From: Oligoflexia bacterium
GTDB taxonomy: Bacteria > Bdellovibrionota > Bdellovibrionia > JABDDW01
NCBI GenBank assembly: GCA_034439615.1
Contig: JAWXAT010000031.1
Span: 131,093-184,929 of the forward strand
Direction: 5' to 3'
Length of the DNA stretch: 53,837 nt
The position numbers were made by a program, and so were the translations under genes. The notes under the pieces were generated by a model that was not told the origin of the DNA, did no database searches, and worked only from the letters and a program-made list of their open reading frames with translations. Position 1 is the stretch's first letter. Each line of letters opens with the position of its first letter. Shown in pieces: positions 38,998 through 46,250 of this stretch.

Positions 38998-39285
38998 ATG
39001 CTAAAGAAAATGCAGGGACGTTTTAAAGAATCAAGTCGAGGATTAGGCCTGGCGTTATTAAAAATTTTTTCAGGATTCATAATCGGCTTAACGTTTGCAC
39101 TTATTTTTAAGCAGCTCTTAGATGTGGGTAATTTTGTATTTACCTTTATCATTGTGCTTTTTATTGGGGTGTTCTTTAAGCTCAGTGGCAAATGGCAATA
39201 TACGGGGGTTTTGCTTTTCAATCTTTTTTGTGTAATGACTGCCATGCTTCTTAGAATGTATATTGTTGTAGCGCCAGGCCAATAA
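38998..39285 (+). CDS. Small hypothetical membrane protein
   Basis: This 95-residue protein has a basic N-terminus (MLKKMQGRFKESSRG) and about three predicted helices (LLKIFSGFIIGLTFALIF, FVFTFIIVLFIGVFF and VLLFNLFCVMTAMLLRMYIVV). GGAGA precedes the ATG. It lies 17 bases after the TPR gene and 23 before serS, so co-transcription with both is likely. No family recognised. Confidence 0.7.
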   Translation: MLKKMQGRFKESSRGLGLALLKIFSGFIIGLTFALIFKQLLDVGNFVFTFIIVLFIGVFFKLSGKWQYTGVLLFNLFCVMTAMLLRMYIVVAPGQ

Positions 39286-39308
39286 AGGCACGGTAAAGGA
39301 ATCAAAAA

Positions 39309-40586
39309 ATGTTAGATTTAAAATCCCTGACCGTGAATCCAGAGCGTTTTCGAAAAAGTCTTTCAAGTCGTGGCGGTGACCCTACAGAGATCGATCGTAT
39401 TTTAGCGGTCAATGATGAGCGTAAAAAAGTAATTTCCAAAGCTGAAAATCTCAAAGCTCAACAAAACAAAGTTAACCAAGAAATTGCAATGCTTAAAAAA
39501 AATAAACAAGACGCAACTGAGCTTTTAAATCAGATGAAAGAACTTAGTGTTGAGGTAAAGCGCTTAGAGGCAGAAGCCGGTGTTGTTGATGAACAAGTGC
39601 GTGATTTACTGATGCGCATTCCAAATGTTTGTCATGACTCTGTTCCTGTGGGTTCGCCTGAAGCAAATAAAGTGGTTCGGCAATGGGGCGAAAAACAACA
39701 AATCACGGGTAAAGCTTTAGAGCATTGGGAGTTAGGTGAAAAATTAGGAATTCTTGATTTTGAGCGCGCAGCACGTGTGACGGGTGCAAGGTTTACGTTT
39801 GTGCGTAGTTATGCTGCAAAAATTGAGCGGGCATTAATTAATTTTATGCTCGATACGCACACAAAAGAGCATGGCTATGAAGAGATGATACCGCCATTTA
39901 TTGTGAATCGTGCAAGTATGACGGGCACAGGGCAGCTTCCTAAATTTGAAGAAGATTTATTTCATTTAAAAAATGTAGATTATTTTTTAATCCCAACAGC
40001 AGAAGTGCCTGTTACAAATTATTTTCGTGAAGAAGTATTATTAGAATCACAATTACCAATCGCGTTCACAGCATATTCACCGTGCTTTCGAGCAGAGGCG
40101 GGATCATACGGCAAAGACACAAAGGGCCTTATTCGGCAGCATCAGTTTAATAAAGTTGAGGTTGTGCGTTTTGTAAAACCAACAGAATCATATGAGCAAC
40201 TAGAGCTTCTCGCGGGGCATGCTGAGATTATTTTACAAAAATTAGGACTTCATTACCGTACGATGGCTTTATCAACACAAGATATTGGTTTTGGTTCTGC
40301 GAAAACATATGACCTTGAAGTTTGGCTTCCGGGTCAAAATGCGTATCGCGAAATTAGTTCGTGCAGTAACTTTGAAGACTTTCAAGCCCGCAGAGCCAAT
40401 ATTCGCTTTAAGCCCAATGGCGGCGGAAAACCTGAATTCGTGCACACCCTCAATGGTTCAGGCTTAGCGGTTGGACGCACTTTAGTGGCGATCTTAGAGA
40501 ATTTTCAACAACCTGACGGCAGCGTGCTTATTCCAAAGGTTCTTCAGTCTTATTGCGGGTTTGATAAGATTCCAGCTTCTAAATAG
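39309..40586 (+). CDS. serS: Seryl-tRNA synthetase
   Basis: SerRS charges tRNA-Ser, including the tRNA encoded just downstream and, where present, tRNA-Sec. The 425-residue product has the N-terminal antiparallel coiled coil (residues about 25-110) and the class II catalytic core: [43 protein letters not shown] (motif 2) and [19 protein letters not shown] (motif 3). Length is normal. The neighbourhood links the charging enzyme to its substrate tRNA-Ser(UGA) 60 bases away. Confidence 0.97.
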   Translation: MLDLKSLTVNPERFRKSLSSRGGDPTEIDRILAVNDERKKVISKAENLKAQQNKVNQEIAMLKKNKQDATELLNQMKELSVEVKRLEAEAGVVDEQVRDLLMRIPNVCHDSVPVGSPEANKVVRQWGEKQQITGKALEHWELGEKLGILDFERAARVTGARFTFVRSYAAKIERALINFMLDTHTKEHGYEEMIPPFIVNRASMTGTGQLPKFEEDLFHLKNVDYFLIPTAEVPVTNYFREEVLLESQLPIAFTAYSPCFRAEAGSYGKDTKGLIRQHQFNKVEVVRFVKPTESYEQLELLAGHAEIILQKLGLHYRTMALSTQDIGFGSAKTYDLEVWLPGQNAYREISSCSNFEDFQARRANIRFKPNGGGKPEFVHTLNGSGLAVGRTLVAILENFQQPDGSVLIPKVLQSYCGFDKIPASK

Positions 40587-40646
40587 CCTTGATTTTCTAG
40601 CGGTAAAATCTTAAATTGCACAATCAAACAAAGTTCGCTCATACAC

Positions 40647-40736
40647 GGAGAGGTGGCAGAGCGGTTGATCGCACCAGTCTTGAAAACTGGAGACCCTTCA
40701 CGGGGTTCGTGAGTTCGAATCTCACCCTCTCCGCCA
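40647..40736 (+). tRNA. tRNA-Ser (anticodon UGA), CCA encoded
   Basis: The acceptor arm GGAGAGG (40647-40653) pairs with CCTCTCC (40726-40732), followed by discriminator G and an encoded CCA. The anticodon stem is CAGT/ACTG with loop CTTGAAA, giving anticodon TGA. The long variable arm (around ACCCTTCACGGGGT) is typical of class II serine tRNAs, and the T arm contains GTTCGAATC. The last 16 bases form the attachment core repeated twice downstream. Confidence 0.97.
40721..40736 (+). repeat. attL: 16-bp core at the 3' end of tRNA-Ser
   Basis: CTCACCCTCTCCGCCA is the 3' end of the tRNA and recurs exactly at 46812-46827 and 48758-48773. This three-copy direct repeat, starting in a tRNA 3' end and bracketing accessory genes, is the classical mark of site-specific integration. 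Confidence 0.85.
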
Positions 40737-41100
40737 TTCTTTATTTTCCTGCCAGGAAGCCAATCTCGCGACCGAACTAATTCTTGTAGGCGCTTCAGCC
40801 CAGGCCTTTTCTCAGTGCTGCCAGAGAATCCGTGGTCGACAACTTCCTCGCATACTTCAAAACCTCGAGCCTCACAGTATCTTCTCAGTTCTTCGACTTG
40901 AACTTCTGGTCTCTGATCGTGCTGGGTTGTCGAGCACCGTGCATAAATTAAAACTTTCTTAGCTGCAGCAGGTTTCAAAAAGCCTCCGGGCTCAAAAACG
41001 CCCTCCACTTTTTCAAATTTTGCTTCTGCGCGTTCAATAAAGCTTCTGAATTGTTCTTGGAGTGGAACAATACTTGTTCGAAAGAATCGAAACCTACGCG
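40737..41100 (-). pseudogene. Serine recombinase N-terminal fragment
   Basis: The minus frame encodes KVLIYARCSTTQHDQRPEVQVEELRRYCEARGFEVCEEVVDHGFSGSTEKRPGLKRLQELV, the start of a resolvase/invertase catalytic domain with the YARxS nucleophile motif. It stops matching at about 40780 and then runs into the antisense of the tRNA, so the arginine-containing core, the long E helix and the DNA-binding part are gone. The N-terminal 45 residues before KVLIYAR are unusual, and the frame runs into integrase-derived sequence at 41101. It is a broken gene, not a functional recombinase. Confidence 0.7.
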
Positions 41101-41193
41101 CACCAGGAGACAACGCTAAAGTACACGCACATTTATCAACAATCAGCGAATACGGCTCGTAAGAAGAGACAGAAGATTAAGTTGATTGACTAA
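41098..41193 (+). pseudogene. C-terminal remnant of a tyrosine integrase
   Basis: The plus frame ending with TAA at 41191-41193 reads HQETTLKYTHIYQQSANTARK and continues as a basic tail. ETTLKYTHI is the segment around the catalytic tyrosine of phage-type integrases (TT-x-x-YTH). Everything upstream of about 41098 is replaced by the antiparallel serine recombinase fragment, so only about 31 residues remain. It points to the enzyme that once moved an island at this tRNA. Confidence 0.65.
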
Positions 41194-41242
41194 AATTAAA
41201 CCGAGGATAAATCCTTGTACAGCGAACGATTGGAGTGAAGAT

Positions 41243-41518
41243 ATGGATGAAGATTTGAACTCAAAAACAAAAGACGAATTGATCCTGGAGGTAACACGTC
41301 TTCGCGATGGAATTCGTGAACACAGGAATAGTTCGGGTCATAACTTATGCGGGCACCATCCTAAATTATGGTCCTTACTGCCTGAAAAAATGGCTCCGAG
41401 CATTGAGGTTCCAGAGTGGCCGCAATTCTTAAGTGGTTGCATTAAGTATCGCCAGTCTTTGGATGAACAACTGCAGGGTGCGCCGAGAACGGAAAAAGAA
41501 TTTGATCGGAAAAGTTAA
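41243..41518 (+). CDS. Conserved small hypothetical protein
   Basis: The 91-residue product starts MDEDLNSKTKDELILEVTRLRDGIREHRNSSGHNLCGHHPKLWSLLPE, a pattern seen in a widespread family of uncharacterised small proteins (helical KDELI-EV-KLR-GIR-HR followed by HDLCWHHP-LW-LLPE). GGAG lies 9 bases before the ATG; an in-frame TTG at 41186 lies upstream but overlaps the integrase remnant. The Cys/His pair (LCGHH) might bind a metal. Function unknown; the family recall is from memory. Confidence 0.65.
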   Translation: MDEDLNSKTKDELILEVTRLRDGIREHRNSSGHNLCGHHPKLWSLLPEKMAPSIEVPEWPQFLSGCIKYRQSLDEQLQGAPRTEKEFDRKS

Positions 41519-41612
41519 CTGAGGCGGTCAGACAGTTCTCTTGAAATAAGTCCGGTAAATATCCCACCAAGAGAAATTTGGAAATCCGGCATATCGACGT
41601 GTACTGGATAAA

Positions 41613-41631
41613 TATGTTGATTATCAATATA
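41613..41631. promoter_or_regulatory. Putative MarR operator
   Basis: TAT-G-TTGAT-T-ATCAA-T-ATA is an imperfect 19-bp palindrome 37 bases upstream of the MarR gene, the size and symmetry expected for a MarR dimer site. Autoregulation is inferred. Confidence 0.45.
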
Positions 41632-41668
41632 AAGCGAAGTGGGGTTTGAATGCGAAGGACTTTGATGC

Positions 41669-42118
41669 ATGCGCCATGAAGGGAAAAATCTTGCCGATCT
41701 TCATTTCTCATTGATGCTCTCGTTAAGAAAGTTTGTGGCGGGAAATGAGCCTTTTGTTAGAAGCCTGACCCCACAGCAAATGATGGTACTGATAATCCTA
41801 GATATGAATGGATCAATAAGGCTTTCCGATCTTTCAAAGAGAGCGATGGTCACGCACGGAACTATGGTAGTGGCGATACAAAAATTAGTAAAAAAGGGGC
41901 TCATTCTCAAAAAGAAAGACCCAATTGACGAACGAGCTGTTGCCTTGAGCTTAAGCGCAAAAGGAAAAGCTATTCCCAAGGGGATTAAAGAACGTCTCAG
42001 TCAGCGGTATAAATTGCTTTGCGAGAATCTTCCTGCTGATGAAGCTAAAAAGCTTGCTGATTGTTATCGGTTTATGACGAAGACCTTTTGGGAGTTTGAG
42101 AAGGAGCGCGAGTCATGA
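41669..42118 (+). CDS. MarR-family transcriptional regulator
   Basis: The 149-residue protein has the MarR winged-helix layout: a dimerisation helix at the N-terminus, LTPQQMMVLIILDMNGSIRLSDLSKRAMVTHGTMVVAIQKLVKKGLILKKKDPIDERAVALSLSAKGKAI (helix-turn-helix plus wing with the DERA motif) and a C-terminal dimerisation helix. The ATG at 41669 is the only one in frame near AAGGA. Its stop overlaps the next gene in an ATGA junction, so it probably controls a two-gene operon with the membrane protein. The inducer is unknown. Confidence 0.85.
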   Translation: MRHEGKNLADLHFSLMLSLRKFVAGNEPFVRSLTPQQMMVLIILDMNGSIRLSDLSKRAMVTHGTMVVAIQKLVKKGLILKKKDPIDERAVALSLSAKGKAIPKGIKERLSQRYKLLCENLPADEAKKLADCYRFMTKTFWEFEKERES

Positions 42119-42723
42119 CACCTCGACTTCGCAAATTCGCACTCACTGCACATGTCACATTCTCAGTTGGTTGGCTCGGTGCGGTCGTTGCTTACCTAGC
42201 TCTCGCCATTTTCGGCATGAATAGCCAGGATGTTCAGCTGGTGCGTGCCGTTTATCTCGCGATGGAATTGATTGGCTGGTTTGTCATCGTCCCATTAAGC
42301 ATCGCTTCGCTGTTAACCGGGATTATCCAGTCGCTCGGAACACCTTGGGGACTCTTCCGGCATTACTGGGTTCTAGCGAAACTTCTGCTGACCATTGGTG
42401 GTACCATCATTTTAGTGGTGCATATGAAGACTGTGAGTCATGTGGCAAACATAGCGGGAGAGACCACATTCTCCTTAGCTGGTCTCGACCAACAGCGAAT
42501 TCAACTCGTGATCCACCCATTAGGCGGCCTACTGGTGTTACTCGTAGCCACAGTGTTGGCGGTGTACAAGCCGTGGGGGAAAATTTCTTGGGGGCGCCTG
42601 ATAGAGCGAATTAAAGCGCTAAAGTCGGTCCGTCCGCAGTCGTACATTCTGCTAGGATTCATCGTATTATTTTTGTTGTTTATCGCGTGGCACCTAATTG
42701 GGGGCCGATCACCCGGGTCGTGA
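42115..42723 (+). CDS. Membrane protein (possibly DUF2269-like)
   Basis: The 202-residue product has about five predicted helices: LTAHVTFSVGWLGAVVAYLALAI, LIGWFVIVPLSIASLLTGII, LAKLLLTIGGTIILVV, GGLLVLLVATVLAVY and ILLGFIVLFLLFIAWHL. The first helix with H-x-x-F-S-V-G-W-L-G resembles DUF2269 and related predicted integral membrane proteins. It is translationally coupled to the MarR gene (four-base overlap), suggesting it is the regulated target. G+C is higher than in the core genes, consistent with transfer. Confidence 0.7.
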   Translation: MTPRLRKFALTAHVTFSVGWLGAVVAYLALAIFGMNSQDVQLVRAVYLAMELIGWFVIVPLSIASLLTGIIQSLGTPWGLFRHYWVLAKLLLTIGGTIILVVHMKTVSHVANIAGETTFSLAGLDQQRIQLVIHPLGGLLVLLVATVLAVYKPWGKISWGRLIERIKALKSVRPQSYILLGFIVLFLLFIAWHLIGGRSPGS

Positions 42724-42875
42724 TGAAACTGATAGCGATACGAAGCTTTGAAAGTAACTTATTAAGATTTGTGATGTTGTTTGAGAAAGAGAAACCCAAA
42801 ACATCCTCTGCGGACATCTGGGTTTTAAAACTGGTGAATTGGTGGAGCGAAGTTTTGAAAACGAAAGGGGCGAAA

Positions 42876-43278
42876 ATGATTGTACGTGGTGAGTTCGATG
42901 TGAAATTAAACCCACTTGAGGCTTATGCCACTGGTTTAGAAGGGACCAAGCTTGGAAGAATGTCGATTGATAAAACCTTTCGTGGAGAATTATCAGCAAC
43001 CAGTAAGGGTGAGATGTTAAGTGCCATGACTTCGGTCAAAGGATCTGCAGGATATGTGGCAATTGAGCAAGTCACTGGAACATTAAACGGAAAAAAAAGG
43101 CTCCTTTATTTTTCAGCACTTTGGAATTATGGATCATGGCACTGACAGACTTATCCTTGAAGTCATTCCAGATTCTGGTGCGGGCGAGTTGATGGGTCTG
43201 ACTGGAAAAATGGAGATTAAAATAGAATCAGGAAAACATTTTTACGTCTTCAACTACGAGTTGGGATCTAAGGCATAA
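42876..43278 (+). pseudogene. DUF3224-like gene with a frameshift in an A8 run
   Basis: From ATG at 42876 (AAAGGGG upstream) the frame encodes MIVRGEFDVKLNPLEAYATG through VTGTLNGKK, the first half of a DUF3224 beta-barrel protein. At the eight-A run 43091-43098 the frame goes wrong and stops at 43143. Skipping one A restores GSFIFQHFGIMDHGTDRLILE and the rest up to GSKA with TAA at 43276-43278, about 133 residues in all. An extra A in the homopolymer explains this: true mutation, sequencing error or slippage cannot be told apart here. Confidence 0.75.
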
Positions 43279-43344
43279 ATTTGTTCTACTCAGAAGTTCT
43301 CGAGATTACAAATTTTGGATTGCGAGCGAAAAGTGAAATTGAAT

Positions 43345-43609
43345 CAGGTTCCGTAGATGGTGGAGGCGTTCAAAGTCGGAACCTGCATCAGCTAGGATCT
43401 TCGCCCCTGTCGCCCCCGGAATTTTGGGCAAAGACCCAAATCCCTTCTCGGATACCCGCCTTATGCAGAGCCTCTGGACCAGTGTTGTTCCCGGCGCGGG
43501 CGGGCGGGCCCAACCCAGAAGGAAGAGTTCCTCTTGGCGTGTGGCAGAGGCCTTGGACACCTTGTGCAAATGGCCGCCCCGGCGAGAAACAGTCGGATCA
43601 AGGTTTCTC
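43345..43609. other. GC-rich stretch with many perfect stem-loops (possible structured RNA)
   Basis: No convincing gene lies between 43279 and 43614. The stretch is far richer in G+C than its surroundings. It contains CAGGTTCCG/CGGAACCTG (43345-43353/43377-43385), TTTGGG/CCCAAA (43423-43428/43435-43440), CAGAG-C-CTCTG (43466-43476), CCCG-GCG-CGGG (43490-43500), a 23-base hairpin at 43515-43537 with GGAA-GAG-TTCC at its tip, and GAGAAAC/GTTTCTC (43584-43590/43603-43609). Open frames exist on both strands but none resembles a known protein. It may be a structured RNA, a recombination site or leftover foreign DNA. Confidence 0.4.
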
Positions 43610-43614
43610 TCCCC

Positions 43615-44439
43615 CTAACCCAACATTAATTTTTTTAATTCGAAGGTAATCTCATCGGGCCGTTCTTCAGGTAAAAAGTGACCTGCTCCATCCAGAGCAA
43701 TGAATTTGGCTCCAGGTATGGCACTGGCCGTACGCTTTCCCTGGTTGACACTAAAAAATGGATCTTTTGTTCCCCAGATAACGGTCGTTGGGATTTTTAT
43801 ATTTGGAAGTGAATCCTCCACAGCTTTATACCTGTACTTCAATTCTCTTAGTGCAGAGTCGAAAATTGTAGCGATAGCTCGAGTTTGCAGTTCATCGCCA
43901 AGGGCAGAATCTGAATCTAGGGATGTGGCTTTGTTGCCAACTCCCTGCTTGAGCATCATGCGAAGACTGAGCTTTGAAAAAATGGCTTTACCCCAAAGTT
44001 TGCCGATGATTGGAGCTTTAATTAAAACCAAGGGGGGCGGGATTGGGGTATCTGTGAAAGTATTTGTTGCTAAAAGGGTTAGACTTTTCACTTTGCCAGG
44101 TATCATTTTGTAGAGTGTTACGGAAATGGGTCCGCCATAGTCGTGTCCCACAAGGTGAAATCTGTCGACACCCAACTGTTCTAATCCTTCTGATAAAGCT
44201 TGGGCCTGAGCCTCAAGCCACAAACCTGAAATATCTGATGGTCTTGCGCTTAGCCCAAACCCCAGTAAGTCAGGCACAAGGACTGTGGAGCTTTCGCCTG
44301 AAAGTTTGGTAGCTACCCTATCCCAGGAGTGGGCTGAGCCCGGAATGCCGTGCAAGAGAAGATAGATTTTAGTGCCGGACCCATGCCGCTTAAAGGTCAA
44401 ATGTAAACCGTCTTTAAGTTGTGCTTTTACAATCTCCAT
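43615..44439 (-). CDS. Alpha/beta hydrolase with aspartate nucleophile
   Basis: The 274-residue protein has the alpha/beta-hydrolase fold with oxyanion motif LLLHGIPGSAHSWDR, nucleophile elbow LVGHDYGGPIS (Asp instead of Ser), acid region VIWGTKDPFF and catalytic histidine GAGHFLPEERP. An Asp nucleophile in GHDxG is typical of epoxide hydrolases and haloalkane/fluoroacetate dehalogenases. Substrate is unknown. It has no signal peptide, so it is cytoplasmic. It is divergent from the HxlR regulator, which probably controls it through the shared operator. Confidence 0.88.
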   Translation of the reverse strand: MEIVKAQLKDGLHLTFKRHGSGTKIYLLLHGIPGSAHSWDRVATKLSGESSTVLVPDLLGFGLSARPSDISGLWLEAQAQALSEGLEQLGVDRFHLVGHDYGGPISVTLYKMIPGKVKSLTLLATNTFTDTPIPPPLVLIKAPIIGKLWGKAIFSKLSLRMMLKQGVGNKATSLDSDSALGDELQTRAIATIFDSALRELKYRYKAVEDSLPNIKIPTTVIWGTKDPFFSVNQGKRTASAIPGAKFIALDGAGHFLPEERPDEITFELKKLMLG

Positions 44440-44456
44440 CAGGTGCCGCCTTCTTT

Positions 44457-44498
44457 ATACTATACATTATATACCTTTAACTATAAAATGTATAGTAT
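44457..44498. promoter_or_regulatory. Inverted-repeat operator between hydrolase and HxlR genes
   Basis: ATACTATACAT (44457-44467) and ATGTATAGTAT (44488-44498) form a perfect 11-bp inverted repeat with a 20-base spacer in the divergent promoter region. The right arm overlaps the start codons of the regulator. A centre-to-centre distance of three helical turns suits a dimeric winged-helix repressor. Confidence 0.65.
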
Positions 44499-45135
44499 GA
44501 AAAATCATAAGCAAATGTGTGGGCTTGCGGTGGCCATTGACTATCTGGGTGACCGTTGGACACTTCTTATTGTTAGAGAGCTACTTATTACACCTCGAAG
44601 TTTTTCGGAACTCCAGGGCTGTTTGCCTGGCTGCTCGCCTAACTTACTTGTCAGTCGTCTTAAAGAGATGACTAGAAATGGTTTGGTAGATCAGAGGAGT
44701 GAGGATTCGAAAAAACGCGGGCTTTATCAACTAACCGAATTAGGACACACTTTGCGAGAGCCCGTCGAATCACTTGTGCGTTGGGGTGGAAACCTGATTC
44801 CAATTCAGAAGAGCCTTCGTGATAAAAGACCGCACTGGCTAGAAGTCGCCATTCCTGCGCTCCTCCGGCCAAAGCTAAAAATTGGATCTCGATATAAAAT
44901 TCAGTTTTTGGTGGATGAGTATGAGTTTGCTATTTTCGCAAATGATTTGGAGCTTGATATTATTAGAGGCAAGGCTGAGAACCCAGAAATCAGTCTTAAA
45001 ATGCCTTATGAAAAGTTATTGGGCTTAGTCTCCGGATATATCCCGGCTAAAGCGTTGGCCAGCGATGAGGTCAGCTCAAAAAAATATCCAACAAAAATGA
45101 CGGCAGTGCAGCGGCTGCAAGAGGTTTTGGCATGA
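44497..45135 (+). CDS. HxlR-family transcriptional regulator with C-terminal extension
   Basis: The 212-residue product contains an HxlR winged helix: CGLAVAIDYLGDRWTLLIVRELLITPRSFSELQGCLPGCSPNLLVSRLKEMTRNGLVDQRS and a wing ending YQLTELGHTLREPVESLVRWG. The DRWTLLIVREL motif and the leading cysteine are diagnostic. A C-terminal part of about 95 residues (RPKLKIGSRYKIQFLVDEYEFAIFANDLELDIIRG) looks like a small ligand-binding or SCP2-like domain. An alternative ATG lies at 44488; both overlap the operator, so leader and operator coincide. Confidence 0.85.
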   Translation: MKNHKQMCGLAVAIDYLGDRWTLLIVRELLITPRSFSELQGCLPGCSPNLLVSRLKEMTRNGLVDQRSEDSKKRGLYQLTELGHTLREPVESLVRWGGNLIPIQKSLRDKRPHWLEVAIPALLRPKLKIGSRYKIQFLVDEYEFAIFANDLELDIIRGKAENPEISLKMPYEKLLGLVSGYIPAKALASDEVSSKKYPTKMTAVQRLQEVLA

Positions 45136-45331
45136 AATCTACAGGGGTTCACTTTTCATTCGAGTTGGTGAGGATAAAAAACAGCAGATGATTTTGGCGA
45201 GAATAGCCAAACCGTTCCGTGCGAAGGGACGTGAAATGAAGCAGTACATCTCTATTCAGCGGCCTCTTGATATTAAGGGTGCGACTTTGAATAGACTGGT
45301 AAGAGGTGCATTGACAGCGCTGCAAAGATAA
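45134..45331 (+). pseudogene. TfoX N-terminal domain remnant
   Basis: A frame without a start codon runs to TAA at 45329-45331 and encodes IYRGSLFIRVGEDKKQQMIL, then AKPFRAKGREMKQYISIQRP and a final helix ending LTALQR. This matches the second half of the TfoX N-terminal domain (LFIRVGEE..., KPFEPKGRPMKGYV). The first half is missing, replaced directly by the end of the HxlR gene. It is a leftover fragment. Confidence 0.55.
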
Positions 45332-45625
45332 AGAGGAACTTGTTTGCTCGTGCTGGTTGGCGTCCGCCGGGCGAGAACGCCGAGAACAAAATTTCTGACT
45401 GAGAACATCAAGAAGAGCTACCGAGAACAAACTCATGTTGAATCTGAACCAAGAGGAAAATACAGTAATTTTAAGTGGATAGATTAGGACGCCCAAGCCA
45501 TGCACTCAGTTCTGAATTCGGCGACTTCTCTCCGCCATATCATAAGATATTGAAATTACTAATAAAAAATTAAATATTACAGCGCTCCGCTACAGTCAAG
45601 GATCAAGAAATAAGAATTTAATAAT
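45332..45625. other. Non-coding stretch without recognisable gene
   Basis: About 290 bases with only short broken frames. Four copies of GAGAAC occur between about 45371 and 45429. A minus-strand frame over 45149-45505 is open but shows no protein-like features and overlaps the TfoX remnant. The last 80 bases are very AT-rich and lead into the palindrome before the next gene. Confidence 0.4.
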
Positions 45626-45667
45626 TTGTATTGTTATACCATACAATTGTATGGTATAACAATACAA
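45626..45667. promoter_or_regulatory. Perfect 42-bp palindrome directly before the wHTH-MNT gene
   Basis: The sequence reads identically on both strands over 42 bases, with centre CATACAA/TTGTATG and arms starting TTGTATTGTTATACC. It ends one base before the ATG at 45669. It contains TTGTTA (45631-45636) and TATAAC 18 bases later, so a promoter could lie inside it and the mRNA would have almost no leader. It most likely is the operator of the regulator that follows. Confidence 0.75.
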
Positions 45668-45668
45668 T

Positions 45669-46250
45669 ATGAATCAATTGGAAAAACTCTTTTCGTCAAA
45701 AGTTAGAGCTGAAATCTGTGGTCTCCTGTTCGATGAGCCTAAGGAACTTCATATGCGTGAAATTGAGAGAAAAACAGGGTTGGCTATAGGCACTATTCAG
45801 CAAGACCTGAAAGTTCTTTCCAGTCTTGACCTTGTCGCTTCTCGCCGAGACGGAAACAGACTTTATTATTCAGCCAATCGTGAACATCCTTTGTATCCCG
45901 ATATTCACAACTTGGTAGTAAAGACAGTTGGAATGATCGGGACTCTAAAAAAAGCTCTCTCTTACAAATCAATTACATGCGCTTTTATCTTTGGTTCCGT
46001 TGCTCGCCAAGAGGAAAAAGCAAAGAGTGATATTGATTTATTTGTGGTTGGTGATCTTGGGCTTCGTAAGCTTTCTGAAATTTTATCAAAGACTAAAACG
46101 GTCCTTGATCGAGAGATTAATCCTCATGTCATGACAGAAGAAGAGTTTGCACAAAAAAGGAAGGCAAAAGATCATTTTGTGACTCAAATTTTAAAAGGTG
46201 AAAAAATATTTATAAAAGGAAGCGATGATGAGCTTAAAACAATGGGCTGA
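45669..46250 (+). CDS. Winged-helix DNA-binding protein fused to a minimal nucleotidyltransferase
   Basis: The 193-residue product joins an ArsR-like winged helix (LHMREIERKTGLAIGTIQQDLKVLSSLDLVASRRDGNRLYYSAN, residues about 25-75) to a minimal nucleotidyltransferase domain (FIFGSVARQEEKAKSDIDLFVVG, residues about 115-137) with the GSxAR and DxD motifs intact. MNT proteins partner with HEPN proteins in MNT-HEPN toxin-antitoxin pairs, where MNT adenylylates the HEPN toxin. The fused DNA-binding domain would add autoregulation through the adjoining palindrome. It overlaps the HEPN gene by about 23 bases. Confidence 0.85.
   Translation: MNQLEKLFSSKVRAEICGLLFDEPKELHMREIERKTGLAIGTIQQDLKVLSSLDLVASRRDGNRLYYSANREHPLYPDIHNLVVKTVGMIGTLKKALSYKSITCAFIFGSVARQEEKAKSDIDLFVVGDLGLRKLSEILSKTKTVLDREINPHVMTEEEFAQKRKAKDHFVTQILKGEKIFIKGSDDELKTMG

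Noticed and set aside
40550-40736. Minus-strand reading of the tRNA-Ser region as part of a 187-residue protein (GEGEIRTHEPREG)
   Set aside because: This is the well-known false translation of an antisense serine tRNA; the real feature is the tRNA, and the recombinase part ends before it.
42791-42835. AAACCCA...TGGGTTT hairpin after the DUF2269-like gene as a terminator
   Set aside because: The 7-bp stem has a long loop and only four T residues, and it lies within an open frame; too weak to list as a terminator.
43281-43649. Open frames on both strands of the GC-rich stretch (for example minus 43306-43569)
   Set aside because: Several overlapping frames are open merely because stop codons are rare in GC-rich DNA; none shows domain-like patterns.
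45149-45505. Open minus-strand frame of 118 codons
   Set aside because: It overlaps the TfoX remnant, has Ser/Cys/Arg-heavy composition and no ribosome site; coding is not supported.
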